Of a stretch of DNA of 64,000 nt, positions 23,923 through 32,942 are shown one piece after another. Origin of the DNA: Thalassotalea euphylliae (GTDB lineage: Bacteria; Pseudomonadota; Gammaproteobacteria; Enterobacterales; Alteromonadaceae); the NCBI RefSeq assembly GCF_003390335.1, contig NZ_QUOU01000001.1, forward strand, positions 1,116,001-1,180,000, written 5' to 3'. The stretch's first letter is position 1, and the number at the start of each line of letters is the position of its first letter. The position numbers were made by a program, and so were the translations under genes. Below the pieces are notes generated by a model that was given only the letters and a program-made list of their open reading frames with translations, did not search any database and was not told the DNA's origin.

Positions 23923-25608
23923 CTAATTTAAACCCAGTACCTGTTTACCTTGCTCAAACACGATATCTACTGGAATATTTGCCGCTTCAAGCTTCGCTAG
24001 GCTGGCTGCCAAATCTTCTTTAATCAGGCCTTTTTCTTTGACTAACTGATCAACGCCTGCGTAGTCGCCATTACCTTGTAACGTGAGTATCAGCTCCGAC
24101 AAAGAATCTACGGCTTTTGTCATCTTGGCCATATCAACACTGTACTGTCCTTGTGCATTGCGGCTAAATGCGCCTTGCTCTTGGAAGTAGTTGAAGCGCA
24201 CCATGTTTGCTTTACCGTGAGCGGAACTCGCGCCAAAACGCACTGAGCGGAAAATACCCGCCATAAAGGTAACATAGTAGTCTTCTAGCGTACCTTGAGT
24301 AATTGCACCTTTAGCCAGTAACTGCTTAACCATATAAAGACCTAGTACGTCTGCCTTGCCTTCCTCCAGTGCAGATGCGTGCTCTTTTAATGCTTGGCGA
24401 ACCGTACCTTGGTCATTAATGGTGTTTTTAATCCCTAAACCATGTGCTACTTCGTGGAACATGGTATTGGCGAAGAAACCATTAAAGGTAAGGTGTTTGC
24501 GCTGCGCTGGCACGATTAGCTCGTCAGCGATAGGGAGCATAATGGCGTCAAACTTAGCGCGCATTGCGTTTTTAAGTTGTAGGCGGCGTGTACCTTTGGC
24601 TAACTGTACTTCTTCATCGTTAGGCAGGTTAATCGCGATGGTTTTACTACCTGCGTTTGAGTGGCCCGCATAGTAAATCACATCATAGGCATTTAAATCG
24701 GCATCTGAGCCCGGTGTTTCTTGCTTGTATTTTTTCGCCACGGGCAATTCGCGTTGTAGCTCAGGCAAGAAAGCGGCGTATTTGGCTAGGCGCTCGCTCC
24801 AAGAAAGGTCTTTCACAAGGACATAAGACTCAAACGCAGCGCGGTAACCAAAGAGCTGATCTTCATAGGTTTCAATTGGCCCAATGACGACGTCAATTGG
24901 ATTGGTTTTCATGTCCATCCAAGCGAAGTCTGATGCTTGATAGTCATCGCTGCGCAGTGCATTGGCGCGCATCGTAAGATAGTTGGCAAACTCTTTGTTG
25001 TCGGCAAAGCCAGCTGCTTTTTCAAGAATAGCTGCTGCACGGTTGATCTCATCGCTGTAAATTTCTGAGTAAGCTGTTGACGTTAACTTGCCATTAGCAT
25101 CGCGCTCAACAATAGAGTACAGGCCATTTTTGTCCGAAAATTCTGCTTGTTCAAACTCTGCCTTAGTCATATCGGCAGGATAGAATTGTGCGCCATGAGA
25201 CTTGGTTTCAAAGCCTGTTAAGAACACTTTATCGCCAGCTAATCTATCCCAAGGGCCGTAGTTAATGTCGGCAAAAGCACGAACCTTTGGATCGCTCAAT
25301 GAAGCGAGAAAAGCGGTTTTGTCTTGACCAAAGGCTTGTTTCCAAAACAGATCGTCCATAATTTTAGAAGCATCAATCAGTAGTGACAGCATGTGTTTTT
25401 GATTGTCAGACAAGTGGTTTAAATCAGCATTTAGCGTAACCGTTTTATAGATGTCTAATCGGTTCTCGTAATTGTCAACTAACGCTGGCGTTTGTTCAGT
25501 GTTGGCGGTGTTGTCACCACAGGCGGTAAGTGCTGAGGTGGCCATTAGGACAACCGCTGCGAGTTTGCTGAGTTTAGCTTTGTTTCGTGTTTTTGAATGT
25601 GGATTCAT
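23923..25608 (-). CDS. Zinc peptidase lipoprotein of the M49 (dipeptidyl-peptidase III-like) group
   Basis: A 561-residue exported lipoprotein (lipobox LTAC, about residue 30 after the start at 25608). The zinc motif is HEVAH near residue 385, followed about 30 residues later by EEGKAD; this pair is the pattern of M49 enzymes (HExxGH plus EECRAE in the classical members), but the motif here has the shorter HExxH form. Such proteins release dipeptides from oligopeptides. The start is uncertain: 25623 and 25638 are in-frame alternatives and none has a strong ribosome binding site; I favour 25608 because the basic-then-hydrophobic signal begins there. A terminator follows and a repeat lies about 110 bases upstream. 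Confidence 0.85.
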   Translation of the reverse strand: MNPHSKTRNKAKLSKLAAVVLMATSALTACGDNTANTEQTPALVDNYENRLDIYKTVTLNADLNHLSDNQKHMLSLLIDASKIMDDLFWKQAFGQDKTAFLASLSDPKVRAFADINYGPWDRLAGDKVFLTGFETKSHGAQFYPADMTKAEFEQAEFSDKNGLYSIVERDANGKLTSTAYSEIYSDEINRAAAILEKAAGFADNKEFANYLTMRANALRSDDYQASDFAWMDMKTNPIDVVIGPIETYEDQLFGYRAAFESYVLVKDLSWSERLAKYAAFLPELQRELPVAKKYKQETPGSDADLNAYDVIYYAGHSNAGSKTIAINLPNDEEVQLAKGTRRLQLKNAMRAKFDAIMLPIADELIVPAQRKHLTFNGFFANTMFHEVAHGLGIKNTINDQGTVRQALKEHASALEEGKADVLGLYMVKQLLAKGAITQGTLEDYYVTFMAGIFRSVRFGASSAHGKANMVRFNYFQEQGAFSRNAQGQYSVDMAKMTKAVDSLSELILTLQGNGDYAGVDQLVKEKGLIKEDLAASLAKLEAANIPVDIVFEQGKQVLGLN

Positions 25609-25716
25609 TTGGGAAATTCTCATGATCATTAACGGCAAAAAGAGTAGGAAAAAATAGTGTCGGGTGCAACTATTCTGAATGAAGCGTTACTTGTTATACC
25701 GCTGTCGCTAACTCTT

Positions 25717-25982
25717 ATACCAATTGAAATAACTACTTAATCATTCAGCGAGAATTAAAAGGCTTAGAGGCAAGGCATTGATTGCAGAGAATGGTTATTC
25801 CCTTGTCAAAATCAATAACGCCGCATATGAGCCTTTTAAACTCGCCCTTTGGGAGCGTGTCAGCGTCGCGATAACTGCGCCAAATTGATGAGATGTAGAA
25901 CAACTATATCAACAAAAATTTGGCTTGTTCTCCCACCGCTGACAGCGCTCTGAATTGATCAATTAATTAATTCAATTGGTAT
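25717..25982 (+). repeat. 266-bp structured repeat, copy B (intact)
   Basis: Intact reference copy. The ends are inverted repeats (ATACCAATTGAA at the left, TTCAATTGGTAT at the right). Inside are two two-tier stem-loops. First: GCGAG/CTCGC (25748-25752, 25841-25845) and AAAAGGCT/AGCCTTTT (25757-25764, 25830-25837) enclosing ATTGATT/AATCAAT (25777-25783, 25810-25816). Second: TGTCAGCG/CGCTGACA (25858-25865, 25937-25944) enclosing CCAAATT/AATTTGG (25880-25886, 25917-25923). It has no coding capacity, so it is a MITE-like or structured dispersed repeat. Confidence 0.92.
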
Positions 25983-26015
25983 TAATGTGTGCAGAGTTAG
26001 AAAAGTACAGTTATA

Positions 26016-26043
26016 AAAAAACCGGCTGAGTTGCCGGTTTTTT
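26016..26043 (-). terminator. Bidirectional terminator downstream of rpsT
   Basis: An 11-bp perfect stem AAAAAACCGGC/GCCGGTTTTTT (26016-26026 with 26033-26043) with a 6-base loop; T runs follow on both strands. It ends the leftward rpsT transcript. Confidence 0.88.
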
Positions 26044-26089
26044 AAATCGCTTTATCTTTATAAGATAAGAAAGCGTCTACAAAAACAAA

Positions 26090-26350
26090 TTAAAGTGCTT
26101 TGATAGCAGCGCTTAAACGGCTCTTGCTACGAGCAGCTTTGTTTTTGTGGATAAGACCTTTAGTTGCGTAACGATCTAAGATCGGTTGCGCAGCTGCGAA
26201 TTCTTTTGTTGCCAATTCTTTGTCACCGGCTTCAATTGCAGCGATTACTTTTTTAACTAAAGTACGCATCATTGAACGACGGCTTGCATTGTGTTGACGG
26301 CGCTTTTCAGATTGTACCGCGCGTTTCTTAGCTTGCTTTGAGTTAGCCAA
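26090..26350 (-). CDS. rpsT: 30S ribosomal protein S20
   Basis: An 86-residue basic primary binding protein of 16S rRNA, starting MANSKQAKKRAVQSEKRRQHN, as in other S20 proteins. The start codon is TTG (complement of 26348-26350), with an AGGAG ribosome binding site (complement of 26357-26361). E. coli rpsT also starts with UUG, where the weak start is part of S20 autoregulation, so the rare start is probably functional. It is a single-gene unit with its own promoter and terminator, placed divergently from murJ as in related genomes. Confidence 0.97.
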   Translation of the reverse strand: MANSKQAKKRAVQSEKRRQHNASRRSMMRTLVKKVIAAIEAGDKELATKEFAAAQPILDRYATKGLIHKNKAARSKSRLSAAIKAL

Positions 26351-26699
26351 GGTGAACTCCTAAATGTGATAAAATATAGCCTAAATTTAAGGCGGCAAAA
26401 TATGCCTTTTTTCTGAGGAATTGTCAATTAATTTAGCGATAAATATTATCAGGTTTATTAATTACCGTTAAATTAAATACTCACTTCAATTAAGACACCA
26501 TTTATTTATCGGTTTGATCATAGTGGTTTACGTGGAATAGTTTCGTTAATTGCGCTGCTTTTAGCGCTGTTGCGCTTAGCTGGGCTGAAATAGCTTAATT
26601 AGCACGCTAGCAATAAACAAAAGATTCTCTGCTTGTTTAACACTTTGCGTTACCGTCATAATATTTCTTTTTTGTCACTTCTTTTTTCGAGCAAACAGT
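26351..26699. other. Divergent intergenic region between rpsT and murJ
   Basis: This 349-base AT-rich region holds the rpsT promoter at 26399-26427 and presumably the murJ promoter, which I cannot place. No gene, repeat or terminator is seen. A weak inverted repeat (AAGGC at about 26390 with GCCTT at about 26404) lies in the rpsT leader. Confidence 0.5.
26399..26427 (-). promoter_or_regulatory. Sigma-70 promoter of rpsT
   Basis: On the minus strand a perfect -35 TTGACA (26422-26427) is followed by a 17-base spacer and the -10 CATATT (26399-26404, four of six matches). It lies about 50 bases upstream of the rpsT start. Confidence 0.6.
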
Positions 26700-28289
26700 T
26701 TGAGTAAAAAACTAATTAAGTCAGGCATTATTGTCAGTGCGATGACCATGATCTCCCGAGTGCTAGGGTTAGTGCGCGATGTGGTTATTGCTAACTTTAT
26801 GGGGACAGGTGCAGGCGCTGACGTATTCTTCTTTGCCAATAAGATTCCAAATTTTCTAAGGCGTTTGTTTGCCGAGGGTGCGTTTGCTCAAGCTTTTGTG
26901 CCTGTGCTCAGTGAATATCAAGCAATTGATGAGAAAAATGGCACTGACGAGACCCGTAAACTTATCGCTCAGGTGTCAGGTACACTCGGCGTTGTTGTTT
27001 CCCTAGTGACGTTATTCGGCATGATAGCGTCGCCAGTGATTGTTGCTTTGTTCGGGTTTGGGTGGTTCTTAGATTGGTGGCAAGGTGGCGAGCAAGGCGC
27101 AAAGTTTGAATTGGCTGCGGCATTACTAAAAATCACTTTCCCTTATTTGTGGTTTATCACCCTAACGGCGTTAGCTGGGGCGGTGCTCAATACGCTAGGG
27201 AAATTTGCTGCTGCTGCATTTACACCAGTTTTGCTTAACGTTTGTATTATCGCCAGTGCAATTTTCTTGGGGTCTTATTTTGAGCTGCCAGCTTACGCCC
27301 TAGCTTGGGGGGTATTCTTAGGTGGCTTAGTTCAGTTTTTATTTCAATTACCGTTTTTATATCGCGCCGGGGTACTGGTTAAACCCAAATGGGCGTGGCA
27401 TGCGCCAGGCGTTGCTAAAATTCGCAAACTGATAGTGCCGGCTTTGTTTGGCGTGTCTGTCACACAAATTAACCTATTGTTAGACACCTTGATTGCCAGT
27501 TTCTTAGTGACTGGCTCTATTAGTTGGCTTTATTACGCCGATCGCTTACTAGAATTTCCGCTTGGGCTCTTCGGCATTGGCATTGCCACGGTTATTTTGC
27601 CGAGCCTTTCTGGTCTTCACGCCAGAGAGAATAAAGCAGAATTCGCAGCCACGATAGATTGGGGACTGCGTGTGGTTTGCTTGATGGGGATGCCCGCATT
27701 GGCAGGGCTTATGGTGCTTGCTCAGCCAATTATTATGCTGCTGTTTATGCGCGGTGAATTTAGCCAAAATGATGTCTTGCAAGTGTCTTATGCCCTTTAT
27801 GCGTACTTGTCAGGCTTAGTGAGCTTTATGTTTATTAAAGTGCTTGCACCGGGCTTTTATTCGCGTCAGGACACTAAGACTCCCGTTAAAATAGGCATTA
27901 TTGCTATGGTGGCCAACATGGCTTTCAATTTGATGCTGGCGCCATTTTTTGGTTATGTTGGCTTGGCAATGGCGACCACCTTGTCCGCTACACTGAATGC
28001 ATTTTTACTGTACCGGGGATTGAAAAAGAGTGGTGTGTTTAACATTCCAGTGGCAACTAAGTGGTTTTTCAGCAAGTTAATACTGGCTTCTGCGCTCATG
28101 GCTGGCGTTATTGTTTACTTGCAGCCGAGCCAAAACCACTGGTTTGCCATGACTTTTTTACAGCAATTGGGGCAGGTGAGTGGCTTAATTGCCGCAGGAG
28201 TTATTGTCTACTTCGCTTTACTGTGGGCAATGCGCGTCAAACTCAGTGATTTTAAGGTTGAGAAAAATAGCCCGATTTCTGCACGTTAA
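26700..28289 (+). CDS. murJ: Lipid II flippase MurJ
   Basis: A 529-residue inner-membrane protein with about 14 hydrophobic segments that flips lipid II for peptidoglycan synthesis. Conserved stretches are SAMTMISRVLGLVRDVVIA, FFFANKIPNFLRRLFAEGAFAQAFVPVLSEY and YYADRLLEFPLGLFGIGIATVILPSLS. The start is placed at TTG 26700 because the first ATG is at residue 16, which would remove residues matching the N-terminus of E. coli MurJ; the site has only a weak ribosome binding signal. It precedes ribF, as in many gammaproteobacteria. Confidence 0.94.
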   Translation: MSKKLIKSGIIVSAMTMISRVLGLVRDVVIANFMGTGAGADVFFFANKIPNFLRRLFAEGAFAQAFVPVLSEYQAIDEKNGTDETRKLIAQVSGTLGVVVSLVTLFGMIASPVIVALFGFGWFLDWWQGGEQGAKFELAAALLKITFPYLWFITLTALAGAVLNTLGKFAAAAFTPVLLNVCIIASAIFLGSYFELPAYALAWGVFLGGLVQFLFQLPFLYRAGVLVKPKWAWHAPGVAKIRKLIVPALFGVSVTQINLLLDTLIASFLVTGSISWLYYADRLLEFPLGLFGIGIATVILPSLSGLHARENKAEFAATIDWGLRVVCLMGMPALAGLMVLAQPIIMLLFMRGEFSQNDVLQVSYALYAYLSGLVSFMFIKVLAPGFYSRQDTKTPVKIGIIAMVANMAFNLMLAPFFGYVGLAMATTLSATLNAFLLYRGLKKSGVFNIPVATKWFFSKLILASALMAGVIVYLQPSQNHWFAMTFLQQLGQVSGLIAAGVIVYFALLWAMRVKLSDFKVEKNSPISAR

Positions 28290-28389
28290 ATGCTGATTCT
28301 TTACTAAGACTAATATATAATTCGTCGGTTTTTTAGGTTAGATAGGCTAAGTTGCTGATAACTCTTTAGCAAAAAGATTGAATCGCTCA

Positions 28390-29337
28390 ATGCAGTTAAT
28401 TCGCGGAATTCACAACATTAAAGCAGCTGATCACGGCTGTGTATTAACCATAGGTAATTTCGATGGTGTTCATTTAGGGCACCAACGCGTTATCAAAGCT
28501 TTAATTAAGCAGGCCAAGGCGTTAAATTGCGTGCCTGCTGTGATGGTGTTTGAACCGCAGCCGCAAGAGTTATTTAGCCCAGTTACGGCACCCGCACGAC
28601 TCACTCGATTAAGAGACAAATACGCTTTGCTCGCAGAGCTTGGCGTTGAACGATTAATTTGCGTCAATTTCAATCGCGCGTTTGCCAGTCAAACAGCTGA
28701 ATACTTTATCGAGCAGTTACTTGTTGACAAGCTTGGTATCAAGCATTTGATTATTGGCGATGATTTTCGCTTTGGTAAAAATCGCACGGGTGATTTTGCC
28801 ATGTTAACGAAAGCCGGTGAAAAATTTGGCTTTGGCGTTTCCGATACCGCCAGCTTTAAGTTAGACGACTGCCGCATCAGTAGCACAGAAATTCGCCAAG
28901 CACTTGAGCAAGACAGATTGGCTGATGCGCAAGTGATGCTAGGGCGTGCTTACTCAATTCATGGTCGAGTGTTTCACGGTGATAAACGCGGCCGAGAATT
29001 AGGTTTTCCAACGGCGAATATCAAGCTCAAGCGCCGCGTGTCACCAGTATCAGGCGTATATGCGGTGCAAGTAAATACGGCAACAGACAAACATTTTGGT
29101 GTCGCCAATATTGGCTCAAGACCAACAGTCGCGGGTATTAGGCAGCAACTTGAAGTGCATATTTTTGATTTTAACCAAGATGTGTATGGCCAGATTCTTG
29201 AAGTCGTGTTGCTGGAAAAACTGCGCGCTGAGCGCAAGTTTAACTCTTTGCCGGAGCTAACCGAACAGATAGACAAAGACAGCCAGCAGGCACGTCGCTA
29301 TGTAACTGAGTACATAGCTAAACGAGTAAAAAGCTAA
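28390..29337 (+). CDS. ribF: Bifunctional riboflavin kinase / FAD synthetase
   Basis: Converts riboflavin to FMN and then FAD. The 315-residue protein has the N-terminal nucleotidyltransferase with GNFDGVHLGHQRV and DDFRFGKNRTGD, and the C-terminal flavokinase domain with RELGFPTANI and GVANIGSRPT. I choose ATG 28390 because the sequence then begins MQLIRGIHN, matching E. coli RibF; an upstream in-frame TTG at 28378 is unlikely. It heads the conserved ribF-ileS-lspA-fkpB-ispH block. Confidence 0.95.
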   Translation: MQLIRGIHNIKAADHGCVLTIGNFDGVHLGHQRVIKALIKQAKALNCVPAVMVFEPQPQELFSPVTAPARLTRLRDKYALLAELGVERLICVNFNRAFASQTAEYFIEQLLVDKLGIKHLIIGDDFRFGKNRTGDFAMLTKAGEKFGFGVSDTASFKLDDCRISSTEIRQALEQDRLADAQVMLGRAYSIHGRVFHGDKRGRELGFPTANIKLKRRVSPVSGVYAVQVNTATDKHFGVANIGSRPTVAGIRQQLEVHIFDFNQDVYGQILEVVLLEKLRAERKFNSLPELTEQIDKDSQQARRYVTEYIAKRVKS

Positions 29338-29483
29338 CCGAGTACAAGGCTAAGTTAGCGTCTCAAACAGAGACTTAGTGCTTATTACCCAACAAATCAC
29401 TGAGCTAGGGTAACAATTAAGGCTAAGCACATTGAACAACATAGTTAGATTGACCAGATTTGAATTAACGGATATCGACATAA

Positions 29484-32300
29484 ATGAGTGATTACAAACA
29501 TACCTTAAATTTGCCAGATACCAGTTTCCCAATGCGTGGAAACATGGCAAATCGTGAACCACAAATGCTGAAAGACTGGGCTGACAAAGGCCTTTACAGC
29601 AAAATTAGAGCGGCGAAAAAAGGTAAGAAGTCATTTATTTTGCACGACGGCCCTCCCTACGCCAATGGTGACATTCACTTGGGTCACTCGGTAAACAAAA
29701 TTCTTAAAGATATTATTGTTAAGGCAAAAACCTTATCTGACTTCGACTCGCCATACGTACCTGGCTGGGATTGCCACGGTTTACCGATTGAATTAGTCGT
29801 AGAAAAGAAATTTGGCAAACCAGGTCACAAACTTTCAGCTGCGGAATTTCGCAAGAAATGTCGTGAATACGCGGCAAAACAAGTTGATGGTCAGCGCGAG
29901 AGCTTTAAGCGCTTAGGTGTGTTCGGTGATTGGGAAAATCCGTACCTAACAATGGATTTTGAAACCGAAGCCAACATTATTCGCGCGCTCGGCAAAATCA
30001 CGGAAAATGGTCACTTACAACAGGGCTTTAAACCCGTTTATTGGAGCGTTGTTGGCGGCTCAGCGCTTGCCGAAGCGGAAGTTGAGTACGCTGACAAAGT
30101 GTCTTTCTCTATCGATGTTAAATATCCAGTTGCTGATGAATCTGCGCTAGCAGAGCTTGTGTCAGATCTATCAGGTAGCGGCAAAATTTCTGTTGTCATT
30201 TGGACAACAACGCCGTGGACATTACCATCTAGCCAAGCCGTGAGCGTTAATGCTGAGTTAGATTACGTTATTGTGCAAGCAGGCGAAGAACGTTTGTTAG
30301 TCGCTGAAGCATTACATGAAAGCGTGATGGAACGCGCAGGCGTTGAAAATTTCGCCATTGTTGGTCGCGTAAGTGGCGCTGCACTAGAACACTTGCAAGT
30401 GAACCATCCGTTCTACGAGCGCAAATTGCCTGTTATTTTAGGTGATCATGTTACGACTGATGCGGGTACTGGCTGTGTGCATACCTCACCAGATCACGGT
30501 GTCGAAGATTTCAATGTTGGCAAACAATATAACATCGAAACGTTAAATTACTTAGACGATAACGGTATTTACCGCAGTAATGTCGAGTTATTTGCGGGTG
30601 AGCACGTCTACAAAGTGGATGAGAAAGTAATTGATGTGGTTGCTGAGCATGGCAACTTGCTTGTTAAAGACAAGTTTACTCACAGTTATCCACATTGTTG
30701 GCGAACGAAAACACCACTAATTTTCCGTGCGACGCCTCAGTGGTTTGTGAGCATGACTAAGAACAGTCTGCGTGAAGAAGTTCAAGGTGCGGTGGAAGGC
30801 GTGCAGTGGATCCCTGACTGGGGCCGTGCACGCATTGATTCAATGTTAGAGTCGAGCCCTGACTGGTGTATCTCTCGCCAACGTACTTGGGGTGTGCCAA
30901 TTGCCTTGTTTGTTCACAAAGAAACACAAGCCTTACACCCAGACACGCCGCGTTTGATTGAGGAAGTGGCCAAGCTTGTTGAAAAGCAGGGTATGGATGC
31001 ATGGTTCGACCTAGAAGTTAGTGACTTATTAGGCGATGACGCTGATGCTTATAGCAAAGTAACAGACACCTTAGACGTTTGGTTCGATTCTGGTGTGACT
31101 CACTACTCTGTTATGGCACAACGCGAAGAGTTAGGTTACCCAGCAGACTTATATTTAGAAGGCTCTGATCAGCACCGTGGTTGGTTCCAGTCGTCATTAA
31201 AAACTGCGATGGCCATTAATGGCACTGCGCCATACAAAACCGTGTTAACCCATGGTTTTACCGTAGATGCTGACGGCAAGAAAATGTCTAAGTCATTAGG
31301 CAATGTGATCACGCCATCAGAGATCACCAATAAGCTAGGCGCAGATATTCTTCGCTTGTGGGTGGCTTCGGTTAACTACACGCAAGAAATTACCGTATCG
31401 GACGAAATATTTAAGCGCCAAGCGGATGCTTATCGTCGTATTCGTAACACGTCACGCTTCTTGTTAGCCAACATTAATGGTTTCGAACCCGCTCAGCATT
31501 CAGTTGCCGTTGAAGATATGGTGGCGTTGGATCGTTGGGTGGTAGCTAAAGCCGCAGCACTGCAAGCAGAAATCGTCAATGCGTATGATGAATACGAGTT
31601 CCACCAAGTGGTACATAAGTTAATGAATTTCTGTACAACCGAACTCGGCGGTTTCTACTTAGACATCATTAAAGATCGTCAATACACGGCAAAATCTGAC
31701 AGCCATGCACGTCGTTCATGTCAAACCGCAATGTACCTAATTGCTGAAGCGATGACGCGTTGGATGGCACCTATTTTGTCATTCACTGCACAAGAAATTT
31801 GGCAAGCATTGCCTGCTCCAGCTGCTGGTGAGCGTGATGAGTTTGTATTCACTGATGTATGGTTCGAAGATATTGCTGGCATCACTAATGATGGCGAGCT
31901 TAGTGACGATTACTGGAACGACATTTTATTAGTACGTGCAGAAGTTAACAAAGCATTGGAAGCCGCTCGTAAAGATAAGAAAGTGGGTAAAGCACTTGAA
32001 GCGCAAGTGACTTTATATGCACAAGCTGAACTTGCCGACAAGCTTGCGAAGTTAGGTGACGAGCTGCGCTTTGTACTAATCACCTCTGGCGCGACAATTT
32101 CAACTGACGCCGCGCCTGGCGAAGCGGTTGCCACTGAGCTGGAAGGCTTATCAGTAGCCGTTGCGCAATCAGCAGGTACTAAGTGTGATCGCTGTTGGCA
32201 CTTTACTGACGATGTTGGCGCGGTTGAAGCACACCCTGAGCTATGTGGACGTTGTGTCACTAACGTTGATGGCGATGGTGAGCAGCGACAGTTCGCGTAA
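29484..32300 (+). CDS. ileS: Isoleucyl-tRNA synthetase
   Basis: A 938-residue class I aminoacyl-tRNA synthetase charging tRNA-Ile. The HIGH-type motif is HLGH (in PPYANGDIHLGHS, about residue 65) and KMSKS is present near residue 600 (GKKMSKSLGN). The editing domain includes IWTTTPWTLPSSQA and DAGTGCVHTSPDHG. The C-terminal zinc-binding cysteines are visible (CDRCWHF and CGRCVTN). This is the eubacterial type with zinc finger. It is second in the ribF-ispH block; a stem-loop follows its stop. Confidence 0.98.
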   Translation: MSDYKHTLNLPDTSFPMRGNMANREPQMLKDWADKGLYSKIRAAKKGKKSFILHDGPPYANGDIHLGHSVNKILKDIIVKAKTLSDFDSPYVPGWDCHGLPIELVVEKKFGKPGHKLSAAEFRKKCREYAAKQVDGQRESFKRLGVFGDWENPYLTMDFETEANIIRALGKITENGHLQQGFKPVYWSVVGGSALAEAEVEYADKVSFSIDVKYPVADESALAELVSDLSGSGKISVVIWTTTPWTLPSSQAVSVNAELDYVIVQAGEERLLVAEALHESVMERAGVENFAIVGRVSGAALEHLQVNHPFYERKLPVILGDHVTTDAGTGCVHTSPDHGVEDFNVGKQYNIETLNYLDDNGIYRSNVELFAGEHVYKVDEKVIDVVAEHGNLLVKDKFTHSYPHCWRTKTPLIFRATPQWFVSMTKNSLREEVQGAVEGVQWIPDWGRARIDSMLESSPDWCISRQRTWGVPIALFVHKETQALHPDTPRLIEEVAKLVEKQGMDAWFDLEVSDLLGDDADAYSKVTDTLDVWFDSGVTHYSVMAQREELGYPADLYLEGSDQHRGWFQSSLKTAMAINGTAPYKTVLTHGFTVDADGKKMSKSLGNVITPSEITNKLGADILRLWVASVNYTQEITVSDEIFKRQADAYRRIRNTSRFLLANINGFEPAQHSVAVEDMVALDRWVVAKAAALQAEIVNAYDEYEFHQVVHKLMNFCTTELGGFYLDIIKDRQYTAKSDSHARRSCQTAMYLIAEAMTRWMAPILSFTAQEIWQALPAPAAGERDEFVFTDVWFEDIAGITNDGELSDDYWNDILLVRAEVNKALEAARKDKKVGKALEAQVTLYAQAELADKLAKLGDELRFVLITSGATISTDAAPGEAVATELEGLSVAVAQSAGTKCDRCWHFTDDVGAVEAHPELCGRCVTNVDGDGEQRQFA

Positions 32301-32310
32301 CACTTCCATA

Positions 32311-32341
32311 ATAAACCGCTGAATTTCAGCGGTTTATTTTC
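32311..32341 (+). terminator. Stem-loop terminator between ileS and lspA
   Basis: A perfect 12-bp stem ATAAACCGCTGA/TCAGCGGTTTAT (32311-32322 with 32326-32337) with a 3-base loop is followed by TTTTC. It sits inside an otherwise co-directional block, so it may partly terminate and lower lspA-fkpB-ispH expression. Confidence 0.65.
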
Positions 32342-32378
32342 TTCTATCGATAGATTTATTCGTTCAAGGAATATTGTA

Positions 32379-32894
32379 GTGAGTTTTTCTTCATCATCAC
32401 CTTTTTCGTCGACAGGGCTCAAATGGCTGTGGCTTACTGTACTCTTTCTCATTATTGATCAAGTGACCAAACACTGGGTTGCTGGCACTTTTAATTTGTA
32501 CGAAAGCATTGCGGTGATGCCGTATTTTAATTTGACCTACGTGCATAACGAAGGGGCGGCATTTAGCTTCTTAGCCGATCAAGGTGGTTGGCAGCGATGG
32601 TTCTTCACAGCAATAGCCGCTTTGGCAAGTGGGTTATTCATCTATTGGTTATCCAAAACGCCTGCGTCAAATCGTATTTTAGGCGTTGGCTTTGCATTAA
32701 TGCTCAGCGGTGCGCTTGGTAACTTAATTGACCGTGTATTGTTTGGCTATGTCATCGATTTTCTTGATTTTTACGTAGGAAAATCTCACTGGCCTGCATT
32801 TAACATTGCCGACTCAGTGATATTCGTTGGCGCAGCTTTGATGATTTATGACTCCTTTTTTGGTCAAACCAGCAAAGAAGAAAGCAGCAAGTAG
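32379..32894 (+). CDS. lspA: Lipoprotein signal peptidase (signal peptidase II)
   Basis: A 171-residue inner-membrane aspartic peptidase that cleaves lipoprotein signal peptides before the lipidated cysteine. There are four hydrophobic segments; the catalytic aspartates are in GNLIDR (Asp118) and FNIADS (Asp145), and the conserved YVHNEGAAF is present. It starts with GTG; AAGGA (32366-32370) is well placed. It would process the many lipoproteins predicted in this window (for example BamD, FlgH, the amidohydrolase). Confidence 0.96.
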   Translation: MSFSSSSPFSSTGLKWLWLTVLFLIIDQVTKHWVAGTFNLYESIAVMPYFNLTYVHNEGAAFSFLADQGGWQRWFFTAIAALASGLFIYWLSKTPASNRILGVGFALMLSGALGNLIDRVLFGYVIDFLDFYVGKSHWPAFNIADSVIFVGAALMIYDSFFGQTSKEESSK

Positions 32895-32942
32895 AACATC
32901 ACAGCAAGCAATCAGAAATAGTTAATACAAAAGAAGTAGCAA

